From the NCBI RefSeq assembly GCF_014201465.1, contig NZ_JACHEP010000016.1:1-64000 (forward strand): a stretch of DNA of 64,000 bases, read 5' to 3'. This document shows, piece by piece, positions 36,300 through 44,038 of this stretch. The translations under genes were made by a program, and so were the position numbers. Under the pieces are notes generated by a model that worked only from the letters and a program-made list of their open reading frames with translations, made no database searches and had not been told where the DNA came from. The stretch is from Anoxybacteroides tepidamans. GTDB taxonomy: Bacteria; Bacillota; Bacilli; Bacillales; Anoxybacillaceae. Numbering within the stretch: the stretch's first letter is position 1; each line of letters begins with the position of its first letter.

Positions 36300-36599
36300 T
36301 TAGCCCCGAAACCGAAAATGCGCATTCATCTGTCCTTTCAACATTTTTTCACGTAACTCTTTTGTCAACTCTCTGCGAATTTCTCGAGTCGTGACTCCTT
36401 CTTCCCGCTTATTCGCAATATCCATTAACCGTTCTACATCATCAAACGAATATTTTCGTGTTCCTTTGGAACGGTCAGGAAAAATCAACTTTCGCTCTTC
36501 ATAATAGCGAATTTGTCTTTGTGACAACCCAGTTAGCTCACTTACGACTCCAATTGAAATCACTTTTTTGAATTTGTACGAATCGTCCTTATGCTCCAT
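36300..36599 (-). CDS. tnrA: Nitrogen-limitation regulator TnrA (MerR family)
   Basis: This 99-residue protein is nearly superimposable on Bacillus TnrA (about 110 residues): [20 protein letters not shown] with [20 protein letters not shown], then [16 protein letters not shown], and the C-terminal [12 protein letters not shown] tail. That tail binds feedback-inhibited glutamine synthetase in TnrA; GlnR has a longer, different C-terminus. TnrA activates nitrate assimilation genes when nitrogen is short. The ATG at 36599 follows GAGGTGGAG. The nas genes with TnrA boxes lie 4-11 kb away in this window. Confidence 0.93.
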   Translation of the reverse strand: MEHKDDSYKFKKVISIGVVSELTGLSQRQIRYYEERKLIFPDRSKGTRKYSFDDVERLMDIANKREEGVTTREIRRELTKELREKMLKGQMNAHFRFRG

Positions 36600-36614
36600 G
36601 CTACTCCACCTCTA

Positions 36615-36674
36615 TGGTAATTTTTCTAACATAAGTATAAAAAAATTAATCAAAATATGTTATATATTTGTAAA
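36615..36674. promoter_or_regulatory. Two weak TnrA-like boxes upstream of tnrA
   Basis: TGGTAATTTTTCTAACA (36615-36631) matches 15 of 17 positions of TGTNANAWWWTMTNACA, and TGTTATATATTTGTAAA (36658-36674) about 14 of 17. A minus-strand TATACT at 36639-36634 is a possible -10. Autoregulation is known for tnrA; these sites are weaker than the one at nasF. Confidence 0.4.
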
Positions 36675-36774
36675 AAAACATGACACAAAATCCGTTTTTA
36701 TGTAAGTGAATATAACAAAAATATTTGAAAATTTCAAAGGTCGAGTATAATGGAAATAAAAAGGAGTGGAAAAA

Positions 36775-36966
36775 ATGGGCAATCTTATGCGAAGAGCGAT
36801 ATTGAAACAAAAGCAATTTTATATTTACGAACTGATAAAAACAGGTTTTTTTGACTCCGATTCGCTTTACCAATGGACAATAAGCGAATTGCGACACGAG
36901 TATGAACGAAGTGTTGGGCGACGAAAAAGGAAACGGGGGGATCATTTTGAATCCGCAAGCTCTTGA
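36775..36966 (+). CDS. Fur-regulated basic protein A-like (FbpA family)
   Basis: This 63-residue basic protein resembles FbpA: a helix with YIYELIKTGFFDSDSLYQWTI that ends in SELRHEYER, and an Arg/Lys-rich tail. Bacillus FbpA is a small helper in the iron-sparing response under Fur. A perfect Fur box is not evident, only the dyad TTTGAAAATTTCAAA at about 36723 and TATAAT at 36747. The ATG at 36775 follows AAGGAG. The next small gene overlaps its end. Confidence 0.65.
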   Translation: MGNLMRRAILKQKQFYIYELIKTGFFDSDSLYQWTISELRHEYERSVGRRKRKRGDHFESASS

Positions 36967-37084
36967 ACTAGCGAAGCGAATTGTGGAATTAGATTTGCAG
37001 CGCGATGCCGTGTTCGAACAGCTCATCGTTCTCGTTGGTGAACGGGCTTACGAATTGCTGCGAGCTGTACAAAACCAAGGATAG
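36947..37084 (+). CDS. 45-residue protein translationally coupled to the FbpA-like gene
   Basis: It starts at TTG 36947, six bases after a GGGGGG tract, and overlaps the upstream gene by 20 bases in another frame. The product is one amphipathic helical stretch (ALELAKRIVELDLQRDAVFE then LIVLVGERAYELL). I do not recognise it. The strong hairpin at 37147 would end the two-gene transcript. Confidence 0.55.
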   Translation: MNPQALELAKRIVELDLQRDAVFEQLIVLVGERAYELLRAVQNQG

Positions 37085-37146
37085 TTTAGGAACAAAAGCC
37101 ATGGACATAGCGGTTTTCTCCATTAATTCTCTTATAAAAAAACAGT

Positions 37147-37180
37147 AAAAGGGGCTGTCCAAAAAGTACAGCCCCTTTTT
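37147..37180 (+). terminator. Strong hairpin after the fbpA-like pair
   Basis: AAAAGGGGCTGT pairs perfectly with ACAGCCCCTTTT around a 9-base loop, followed by T. It works as a terminator on both strands. The GGGGCTGTCC word also resembles the ends of Bacillaceae insertion sequences. Confidence 0.8.
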
Positions 37181-37196
37181 CGTCGTAAGTTAAATT

Positions 37197-37330
37197 CGGT
37201 TGACTTCATCCGGTGGCGGACGCTTTCCGCGGGCACGGCCTCAGCCTCCTCGACTCGCAAGCTCGTCTGTGGGGTCTTCGGCTCGTGCTGTTCCCGCAGG
37301 AGTCCCCGCCCCCTTCCCTTCAATCAACCG
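37197..37330. repeat. GC-rich Bacillaceae-type intergenic repeat
   Basis: A 134-base element bounded by CGGTTGA (37197-37203) and TCAACCG (37324-37330). Its core is far more GC-rich than the surroundings (GGTGGCGGACGCTTTCCGCG, then GGTCTTCGGCTCGTGCTG and CCCGCAGGAGTCCCCGCC) and folds on itself. I recall near-identical words between genes of many Bacillaceae, where they seem to be non-coding mobile repeats. Reading frames across it are not genes. Confidence 0.7.
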
Positions 37331-37365
37331 ATCTTCTCTGTGATTCGTTCAAAAAAAGAGCACAC

Positions 37366-37607
37366 AAAAATCGTCCAATCTATATAAGTTGCAATAAAGA
37401 ATTTCCGATTTTTCATTTCCGTTTTCATCTCAATACAAGCCGATATGGTATAACTGTGGAAGGTAATCAGCTGGATGTAAAACAAAATTTCAACTTATAT
37501 AGTAAAATGTAAGGTGACCAAACCAACCTTTACAGAAAGGACGATTTTTTTATGAGCAATCAAATGATTACTACTGAAAATTATAACACGCAAACAACAC
37601 TTCCTCT
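37366..37607 (+). mobile_element. Possible end of a decayed insertion sequence
   Basis: Two nested inverted-repeat pairs frame this A/T-rich stretch: AAAAATCGTCC (37366-37376) with GGACGATTTTT (37539-37549), and CTATATAAGTTG (37380-37391) with CAACTTATATAG (37491-37502). Directly after it an ATG at 37551 opens ~30 codons (MSNQMITTENYNTQTTLPLY then NSN) that run into the 3' end of lytT on the other strand. This resembles a transposase N-terminus cut off by a deletion, but I cannot name the IS family. Confidence 0.35.
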
Positions 37608-38333
37608 TTATAATTCTAATCGTTGCCGCAATGCTTTTACGTAATTGCGGCTGACAGGGATTTTTTCGAGCGTTCCCGCTAATGTCAACTGATAAGCACC
37701 GTTAAACCATGGGGTGAGCTGCTCGACTTTTTCCACATTCACAAGATAGCTTTTGTGCGGGCGGAAAAACAAATTCCCTTTTAGCTTTTGTTCTAGTTCT
37801 TTCAAAGGAATTTTTGTATAGTACGTTTTTTGTTTCGTCACGATTAGCGTATCTTTAATTTCCCGGCAACAATATAAAATATCATGCGGAGAGACATAAA
37901 CAATTCCGTCTTCTTCCTCAATCGCTAACTTGCGAACGGTGTCTTCAGAAGATGCAGGTCGTTCTTTTTCGAATTTGCGAACGAGGCGAAGAACCGTTTC
38001 TCCTACTTGAACCTCATCAAACGGTTTTAACAAATAATCGACCGCTTCATAACGAAACGCCTCTACCGCATAATTCGGATATGCCGTAGCAAACACAATG
38101 CTTGGCGGCTGTTTCAATCGTTGTAGCATCTTTGCGAGGCTGAGCCCGGACATTTCTGCCATTTCAATATCTAAAAACACCACATCCGGCTGAAGTGTGA
38201 CAACTTTTTCTAAAGCGCTTTCTCCGCAGTCTGCTTCCCCGATGATCTCAATCTGTTCATATACGCACAATAAATGCTTCAGCTCTTCGCGGCTTAACGG
38301 CTCGTCATCCACGACCATGACTCGCATACGCAA
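37608..38333 (-). CDS. lytT: LytT/LytR-type response regulator (LytTR domain)
   Basis: This 241-residue regulator has a receiver domain (residues ~3-118; VMVVDDEPLSREEL, VVFLDIEMAEMSG, LLKPFDEVQ) and a LytTR DNA-binding domain (~140-238; ILYCCREIKDTLIVT, FFRPHKSYLVNVEKV). It is the partner of LytS just upstream, with a 29-base overlap. The start is probably TTG at 38333, nine bases after AAGGAGG; an ATG at 38327 is the alternative. LytST in Bacillus controls pyruvate uptake or murein-hydrolase genes, none of which is in the window. Confidence 0.93.
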   Translation of the reverse strand: MRMRVMVVDDEPLSREELKHLLCVYEQIEIIGEADCGESALEKVVTLQPDVVFLDIEMAEMSGLSLAKMLQRLKQPPSIVFATAYPNYAVEAFRYEAVDYLLKPFDEVQVGETVLRLVRKFEKERPASSEDTVRKLAIEEEDGIVYVSPHDILYCCREIKDTLIVTKQKTYYTKIPLKELEQKLKGNLFFRPHKSYLVNVEKVEQLTPWFNGAYQLTLAGTLEKIPVSRNYVKALRQRLEL

Positions 38334-40092
38334 CCGTATACCCCTCCTTCTCTTCCTTTTTATACGGAACTATTAATTGGACCGTCGTTCCTTTTCCTTT
38401 TGCCGATACAATCGCAAACCTCACTTCGTCTCCAAGCAATGACTTCATTCGCTCGTACACATTATATAAACCGATTCCAGCTCCTTGCTGTGAAGTAACT
38501 GGCGTGCGTAGTAGTTGCGATACTTGCTCTTCCGTCATTCCTTTGCCGTTATCCGAAACTGTAATTTTCACCATATCCCCGTCTGCTTTGACCGAGATGA
38601 CAATTTCGCTACCTTTTTTCATATATTTCAAGCCATGCTTAACGGCATTTTCCACCAGCGGCTGCAACGTCATTGTTGGTAACGTCACTTGTTCAAACCC
38701 TTCCTCAATCTCATACCGCACGCGTAATTTATCTTGAAATCGCGCTTCTTCGATCGTTAAATACGCCTTCACATGTCTAATCTCTTCCTCTAACGTCGAC
38801 AACATTTCCGTTGCACTCGCTAAATTTTTTCGAAAATAATACGCTAACGAAACGAGTAGCTGTCTTGCCCGATTCGGATCAATACGAACACAAGAAACGA
38901 TCGTATTGAGTGCATTAAATAAAAAATGTGGATGCACTTGGGCGTGAAGCGCTTTAATTTGTGCTTCTTTCATTAATTGATAATATTTTTCCGCTTCTGC
39001 GATTTCTAACTGCAAACTTAAAAGAGACGATAACCCTTTGACAAATTCAAACGTAATCGACGATAAATCCGCCTCTGATTGAAAATAAAACTTGAGCGTA
39101 CCAATCGTTTCATCTTTTCGCTTCAATGGAGCGATAATCGCTTTATGCAGCGGACAATGCGGATCGTGACAAATGACCCGGTCGCGCACAATCAGCATTT
39201 CTCCTGTTTCCACTACTTGCCGCGTCGTTTCGGTTTGAATCGGTTCATTCGCCAAATGATGGTCGCTTCCAGCCCCGACATGAGCAAGAATACGAGTTCG
39301 ATCAGTCACTGCTACTGCTACTGATGGAACTTCTTTGATAAAAAGCTCGCATATCGCTTTAGCGGATTGCGGCGTTAGTCCGTTCCGCAAATGATGAACG
39401 GTCGCTTCTGCCAGTCGCATCGCTTTTTCCGCTTGCACAGCCCCCGCTTTTTCTTCCTCTTGAAACACGTTGCGAATCACTAAAATAAAAATCGCACTTC
39501 CTAACCCGTTTGCCACAATCATTGGTATACCGATTTCTTCCACTAATAACCACGCGCGGCCAAACGGTTTGGCCACCAACAAAATGACTAACATTTGTAA
39601 CGCTTCCGCTGCCATTCCTACAACAAGCGCCACCTTAGGAGAAAGGGCGAACGCTCTTTTTTTGCGATGGTGAACGATCCCAGCAATCCCGCCGGCAATG
39701 ATCGTTGACACCCCGCAAGCCACCGCTGTAAATCCGCCGAGAAACAAGCGATGAACCCCTGCGATCAATCCTGCCCCAAGCCCGACTTGCCATCCGCCAA
39801 GGAGACCAGCGATCACCACTCCGATGACTCGTGAATTTGCAAGCGCTTCCCCTTCTTTCAATGACCATGCCCATTTTGATACTTCAAATGTTTCGACGCG
39901 AACCGTTAAACCAGTATACGTTCCAACAATGCCGAAAATTCCGAAAATAACCATAATAATCAACCGCTGCATCCAATTTACTTCTTGATGATAAATCAGC
40001 CGCCGAAAATAAGGCAGACGAGTAAATAAAAACGCTACCATCACAATGATTCCAAGCCTCTCAAGCATCGAAAGACAAAGCTCCCACATCAT
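38305..40092 (-). CDS. lytS: LytS-type sensor histidine kinase
   Basis: This ~595-residue kinase has a 5TM-5TMR_LYT membrane sensor (residues ~5-210; IFGIVGTYTGLTVR, RVIGVVIAGLLGG), a GAF-like segment (~230-360), a His_kinase domain with HPHFLFNALNTI (phospho-His near residue 395), and an ATPase with PLVENAVKHGLKY and GKGMTEEQVS. Bacillus LytS senses extracellular pyruvate or membrane energy state. The ATG at 40092 or 40089 follows GAGAGGTGAGG. It lies between lytT and nasA but with its own reading direction and a terminator in front. Confidence 0.94.
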   Translation of the reverse strand: MMWELCLSMLERLGIIVMVAFLFTRLPYFRRLIYHQEVNWMQRLIIMVIFGIFGIVGTYTGLTVRVETFEVSKWAWSLKEGEALANSRVIGVVIAGLLGGWQVGLGAGLIAGVHRLFLGGFTAVACGVSTIIAGGIAGIVHHRKKRAFALSPKVALVVGMAAEALQMLVILLVAKPFGRAWLLVEEIGIPMIVANGLGSAIFILVIRNVFQEEEKAGAVQAEKAMRLAEATVHHLRNGLTPQSAKAICELFIKEVPSVAVAVTDRTRILAHVGAGSDHHLANEPIQTETTRQVVETGEMLIVRDRVICHDPHCPLHKAIIAPLKRKDETIGTLKFYFQSEADLSSITFEFVKGLSSLLSLQLEIAEAEKYYQLMKEAQIKALHAQVHPHFLFNALNTIVSCVRIDPNRARQLLVSLAYYFRKNLASATEMLSTLEEEIRHVKAYLTIEEARFQDKLRVRYEIEEGFEQVTLPTMTLQPLVENAVKHGLKYMKKGSEIVISVKADGDMVKITVSDNGKGMTEEQVSQLLRTPVTSQQGAGIGLYNVYERMKSLLGDEVRFAIVSAKGKGTTVQLIVPYKKEEKEGYTVAYASHGRG

Positions 40093-40154
40093 CCTCACCT
40101 CTCATTTATCTTACCATGATCGGACAAATGGCTCACTTATTTTTTACTCTTTAA

Positions 40155-40186
40155 CAAAAAAAGGATGACCTAAAAAAGGCCATCCT
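40155..40186 (-). terminator. nasA terminator
   Basis: On the minus strand AGGATGGCC pairs with GGTCATCCT around a T loop, then seven T. Confidence 0.9.
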
Positions 40187-40205
40187 GATGATCGGATTTT
40201 TGTTT

Positions 40206-41423
40206 TTAAACATGTTCTGCTCTCGCTTTTCCGCCAGCGCCGATCCATGATTTTTTCCATTGTCTTTGCACCATCGTAATGAGTAACATACATAAAATGG
40301 CAATGCCACTTAGAATAAGAAACCCAGCAGTAAACGAACCTGTCGCTAATTTTATATTTCCTAAGATTTTTGGCAGAAAATAACCTCCAAGCCCTCCTGC
40401 AGCTCCGACGATTCCCGTAATGACACCAATCTCTTTTTGGAAGCGTTGAGGAACTAATTGAAACACCGAACCGTTCCCCATTCCTAAACTCATCATTGCG
40501 ACAAATAATAACAAAGTAGCGATCGTTAAACTCGGAAGAGAAGAAAGAAGCGCCATCATGATTGCGACAATACTGTATAAAATGATTAGCATACGAATTC
40601 CGCCAAGTTTATCCGCTAACCAACCACCAACCGGCCGGAAAAAGCTTCCTGCAATGACGCAAATCGTCGTGAAATCAGCCGCTTTTACGGGATCAAGCCC
40701 GTACTGGGTATTGAAAAAAATCGTCAAATAGCTCGACATGCCGACAAAACCGCCAAATGTCACGCTGTAAAAGATACAAAACAGCCACGCATCCCGTTGT
40801 TTTAACACGTTCATATAGTCGATAAGTTTTTGCGGTGCCGGCTGATTCGGACTGTCTTTCGCTAATATGGAAAAGAGGATAAACGTCACGAGAACCGGAA
40901 TAAGAGCCAATCCGAACACAATATGCCAGTCTCCGTAATATTGGGCAATCCGGTTGGCAAAAAGGGTCGTAAGCACCGTCCCACTGTTTCCTGCCCCCGC
41001 AATTCCCATCGCAAGACCTTGGTATTGCGGAGGATACCAGCGGCTCGCAAGCGGCAAAGCGGCCGCAAAACTCGCTCCAGCAATTCCTAACAGCAACGCA
41101 ACCACGTAAAGTTCCGACAACTGATCTGCAAACTTCCAGCCCCAGATTAACGGAACAAGCGTGATGATCATGCCAATTTGCGCTGTCTTTTTCGGTCCTA
41201 TATGGTCAGTTAACAATCCGAGAACGATTCGGAGAATAGAACCACCTAAAATCGGCAAAGCGACGAGATTTGCTTTTTGCGCTGCATTCATCTGAAAATC
41301 GTTCATAATAATAACCGAAAGCGGTCCAAGCAACACCCATATCATGAAACTGACATCAAAATATAAAAACGCGCTAAACAGCGTAGGAATATGACCACTT
41401 TTCAAGAAACTTTTTTGATTCAC
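40206..41423 (-). CDS. nasA: Nitrate transporter NasA/NarK (MFS, NNP family)
   Basis: This 405-residue, 12-helix major facilitator has the nitrate signature [19 protein letters not shown] near residue 140 and a second glycine-rich [13 protein letters not shown] near residue 335. The arginines that bind nitrate lie in helices 2 and 8 ([12 protein letters not shown] and [13 protein letters not shown]). It closely resembles Bacillus NasA. The start is GTG at 41423 after AAAGGAG. It follows nasC by 140 bp with a hairpin between, so it may have its own promoter. It may also feed the Nar respiratory enzyme, as no narK is in the window. Confidence 0.93.
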   Translation of the reverse strand: MNQKSFLKSGHIPTLFSAFLYFDVSFMIWVLLGPLSVIIMNDFQMNAAQKANLVALPILGGSILRIVLGLLTDHIGPKKTAQIGMIITLVPLIWGWKFADQLSELYVVALLLGIAGASFAAALPLASRWYPPQYQGLAMGIAGAGNSGTVLTTLFANRIAQYYGDWHIVFGLALIPVLVTFILFSILAKDSPNQPAPQKLIDYMNVLKQRDAWLFCIFYSVTFGGFVGMSSYLTIFFNTQYGLDPVKAADFTTICVIAGSFFRPVGGWLADKLGGIRMLIILYSIVAIMMALLSSLPSLTIATLLLFVAMMSLGMGNGSVFQLVPQRFQKEIGVITGIVGAAGGLGGYFLPKILGNIKLATGSFTAGFLILSGIAILCMLLITMVQRQWKKSWIGAGGKARAEHV

Positions 41424-41513
41424 GACATATTCTCCTTTCTTTTATTTCATAAAATGTTGCAAATAATCCGAAAAATGATATACACTGAATGTCTCATATG
41501 TGTTATGATGACA

Positions 41514-41566
41514 ATGAAAGTATTTTCATTTGGCACTTTCTATACTGAATAGGAAGTGCTTTTTTA
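41514..41566 (+). terminator. Tandem hairpins in the nasC-nasA gap, T-run on the antisense side
   Basis: ATGAAA-GTAT-TTTCAT (41514-41529) is followed by an 11-bp stem GCACTTTCTAT/ATAGGAAGTGC (41533-41559) and six T on the plus strand. Both genes here are on the minus strand, where no T-run follows, so the terminator points against them. Confidence 0.6.
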
Positions 41567-43705
41567 ATTTTTCTCTAAATCTACGATCGAACTGATTCGT
41601 GCAGCACAAATTTTAAATCCCGGCATTTTGCAATGAGGATCTAGTGCATCGTCTGTAATTTGGTTAATATTTTGTTTTCCACTCCAATGAAACGGAACAA
41701 ATACAGTATCTTCCCGAATTTTATAGGAGTATTTGCTTCTTACAACCGCAGCTCCTCGTTTTGTTTCAAGCTTCACTAATGCGTTGTTTTCGATTTTATA
41801 TTTTTTCGCTGTATTCGGATGAATTTCCATAAATGCTTCAATTTGTCGAGACGCAAGCGCTGGGCTTCTTCTCGTCTGCGTTCCGCTTAAATAGTGAGAC
41901 AACACTCGTCCTGTCGTCACATAAATCGGATATTGTTCCGTCGTTTGTTCTTTTTGATATTCATTGTCTACAACCGCTAAACGTGCTTTGCCGTCTGGGT
42001 GAGCAAACGATTGTTCAAACAGTCTTGCGGTGCCGGGATGGTCGGGCGAAGGACAAGGCCAATACACACGCTCGTTTCGCAAACGTTCGTACGTAATGCC
42101 ATAATAATCTGCCAAACCGCCGCGGCTGGCAACTCGCAGTTCATGAAAAATCTCTTCCGCTGACGAAAAACGGAAATAGTCGCCTTTTCCTAGCACTCGG
42201 GCAATCTCACAAAGAATTTCCCAGTCATGCTTCACCTCCCCCGGACGTTTCCGCGAAGCCGGACGCCACGTCACGCGGCCCTCTAGGTTCGTCATCGTTC
42301 CTTCATCTTCTAAATAAGACGAGGTTGGTAATACTAAATCAGCGAGTTCCGCTGTTTCCGATAAAAATAGATCGACGACGACTAAACATTGCAATTTTTT
42401 TAACGCTCTTTTTACAAAGCGAGCGTTCGGACTGGATACAACGGGGTTGGAACCCATCACAAACAAGCCCTTAATTTCCCCTTCATCTATTTTTTGCATC
42501 ATTTCATAGGCGGAAACCCCCTTTCTCGGCAGTTCTTCTTCAGGAACTCCCCAAACGCTTGCAATATATTTCCTGTGCTCCGGATTTTCGATCGAACGGT
42601 AGCCAGGAAGCTGGTCAGCCTTTTGCCCGTGTTCCCGTCCCCCCTGTCCGTTGCCTTGCCCAGTAATCGCCCCATAGCCGCAGCCAATTTTCCCAATTTT
42701 TCCTGTTACAAGCGCCAAATTTAGAAAATTACGGACAGTCATATATCCGTTTGTTTGCTGCTCAACGCCTCTTGCGGTAAAGATCATACCTGTTGGTGCC
42801 GTGGCATACTGCCTTGCCGCAAACTGAATCACTTCCGGAGCAATTCCTGTCATCTCCGCCATTTCATCTAGCTGAATTTGCTCAATATGTTTCTTTAACT
42901 CGTCGTATCCTTCTGTTCTTTCTTTAACAAATTGTTCATCAACATACCCTTCAGCAAAAATGACTTTCAGCATGCCGTTCACAAATGCCGCATCTGTCCC
43001 CGGTTTGATTTTAATATGCAAATCAGCTAGCCCACATGTAGCCGTTTCCCGCGGATCAATGACAATGAAAAACGTCCCATTTTTCTTTGCTTGATGAAAA
43101 TATGGCATAATCGTCGGCTGACATTCCGCAATATTCGTACCTGCTAATATGATGCAGCGAGCATGGGGGATTTCTGACAGTTTATTCGTCAACCCGCGAT
43201 CAAGGCCAAATGTAGCATTCATCGCCGCCGCTGCAGCGGACATGCAGTAGCGGCCGTTATAATCGATATATTTCGTTTTCAAAGCAACGCGAGCAAATTT
43301 TCCTAATAAATACGCCTCTTCGTTCGTTAGCGAGCCGCCTCCATATACTCCAATAGCATCATTTCCGAATTCTTTTTGAATATTCTTAAAATTTACTTGG
43401 ATAAAAGAGAGCGCCTCCTCCCAGCTCACTCGGACAAACCGACCATTTCTTTTCAGCAACGGAAATTGCAATCGCTCGGTATGCAATGCATGCTGATGCG
43501 CATGAAGCCCTTTGATGCAAAGCCGTCCGTTTGAAGTGGGATTGTCTTTCGGGACCACTTTATAACGATTTCTTCCGACCACGCGTTCTTCAATGAGCTG
43601 CATCGCACATTGAACGCTGCAAAACGGGCATTGTGTATCAAATAACGTTTCCGACGCATGATCTTTTTGCTTTTGTCGAAAATAACGCAACAATTCTTTT
43701 GTCAT
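41564..43705 (-). CDS. nasC: Assimilatory nitrate reductase catalytic subunit NasC
   Basis: This 713-residue molybdopterin (bis-MGD) enzyme reduces nitrate to nitrite in the cytoplasm. The N-terminal [4Fe-4S] motif is CPFCSVQCAMQL with the last cysteine in GRLCIKGLH. The cofactor-binding segments IDYNGRYCMSAAAAAM, GTNIAECQP and GSNPVVSSPN follow, and the C-terminal molydop-binding domain ends at YVTTGRVLSHYLSGTQTRRS. The size fits Bacillus NasC. The electron-transfer partner NasB is not encoded nearby. The ATG at 43705 follows AAGGTG, 15 bp after nasE. Confidence 0.95.
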   Translation of the reverse strand: MTKELLRYFRQKQKDHASETLFDTQCPFCSVQCAMQLIEERVVGRNRYKVVPKDNPTSNGRLCIKGLHAHQHALHTERLQFPLLKRNGRFVRVSWEEALSFIQVNFKNIQKEFGNDAIGVYGGGSLTNEEAYLLGKFARVALKTKYIDYNGRYCMSAAAAAMNATFGLDRGLTNKLSEIPHARCIILAGTNIAECQPTIMPYFHQAKKNGTFFIVIDPRETATCGLADLHIKIKPGTDAAFVNGMLKVIFAEGYVDEQFVKERTEGYDELKKHIEQIQLDEMAEMTGIAPEVIQFAARQYATAPTGMIFTARGVEQQTNGYMTVRNFLNLALVTGKIGKIGCGYGAITGQGNGQGGREHGQKADQLPGYRSIENPEHRKYIASVWGVPEEELPRKGVSAYEMMQKIDEGEIKGLFVMGSNPVVSSPNARFVKRALKKLQCLVVVDLFLSETAELADLVLPTSSYLEDEGTMTNLEGRVTWRPASRKRPGEVKHDWEILCEIARVLGKGDYFRFSSAEEIFHELRVASRGGLADYYGITYERLRNERVYWPCPSPDHPGTARLFEQSFAHPDGKARLAVVDNEYQKEQTTEQYPIYVTTGRVLSHYLSGTQTRRSPALASRQIEAFMEIHPNTAKKYKIENNALVKLETKRGAAVVRSKYSYKIREDTVFVPFHWSGKQNINQITDDALDPHCKMPGFKICAARISSIVDLEKN

Positions 43706-43720
43706 ATTCGTTCACCTTAT

Positions 43721-44026
43721 TTACAGTTGTATATATATTTTTCCATTTTCAATTTCTACTTTATATGTTTTCACACAACCGTGATCAGGCGCTTGCACTT
43801 TCCCATCTTTTATGGAAATTTTCCAATCATGAAGAGGACAAAACACAAACTCCCCGCTGACAATTCCTTGAGACAAATCTCCTCCTTTGTGCGGACAGCG
43901 GTTTTCAAGCGCATAAATACGGCCGTCTGACAACCGAAATAACGCCAGCTCCATTTGTCCCACTTTTACGCATTTTCCTAATCTTTCAGAAAGGCGTTGT
44001 ACTGTTCCGATCTCCATTCGTGTCAT
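43721..44026 (-). CDS. nasE: Nitrite reductase small subunit NasE (Rieske type)
   Basis: This 101-residue protein is a NirD/NasE Rieske-like domain with the two [2Fe-2S] ligand pairs CPHKGGDL and CPLHDW (residues ~43-65), the full Cys-His, Cys-His set. It supports assimilatory nitrite reduction with NasD. The ATG at 44026 follows AGGAGGAG. It sits 12 bp after nasD and 15 bp before nasC, so the three form one operon. Confidence 0.95.
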   Translation of the reverse strand: MTRMEIGTVQRLSERLGKCVKVGQMELALFRLSDGRIYALENRCPHKGGDLSQGIVSGEFVFCPLHDWKISIKDGKVQAPDHGCVKTYKVEIENGKIYIQL

Positions 44027-44038
44027 CTAACTCTCCTC

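Noticed and set aside
37132-37323. Reading frames on both strands across the GC-rich repeat
   Set aside because: They follow the self-complementary repeat and its GC-rich words; no start site or protein family is visible.
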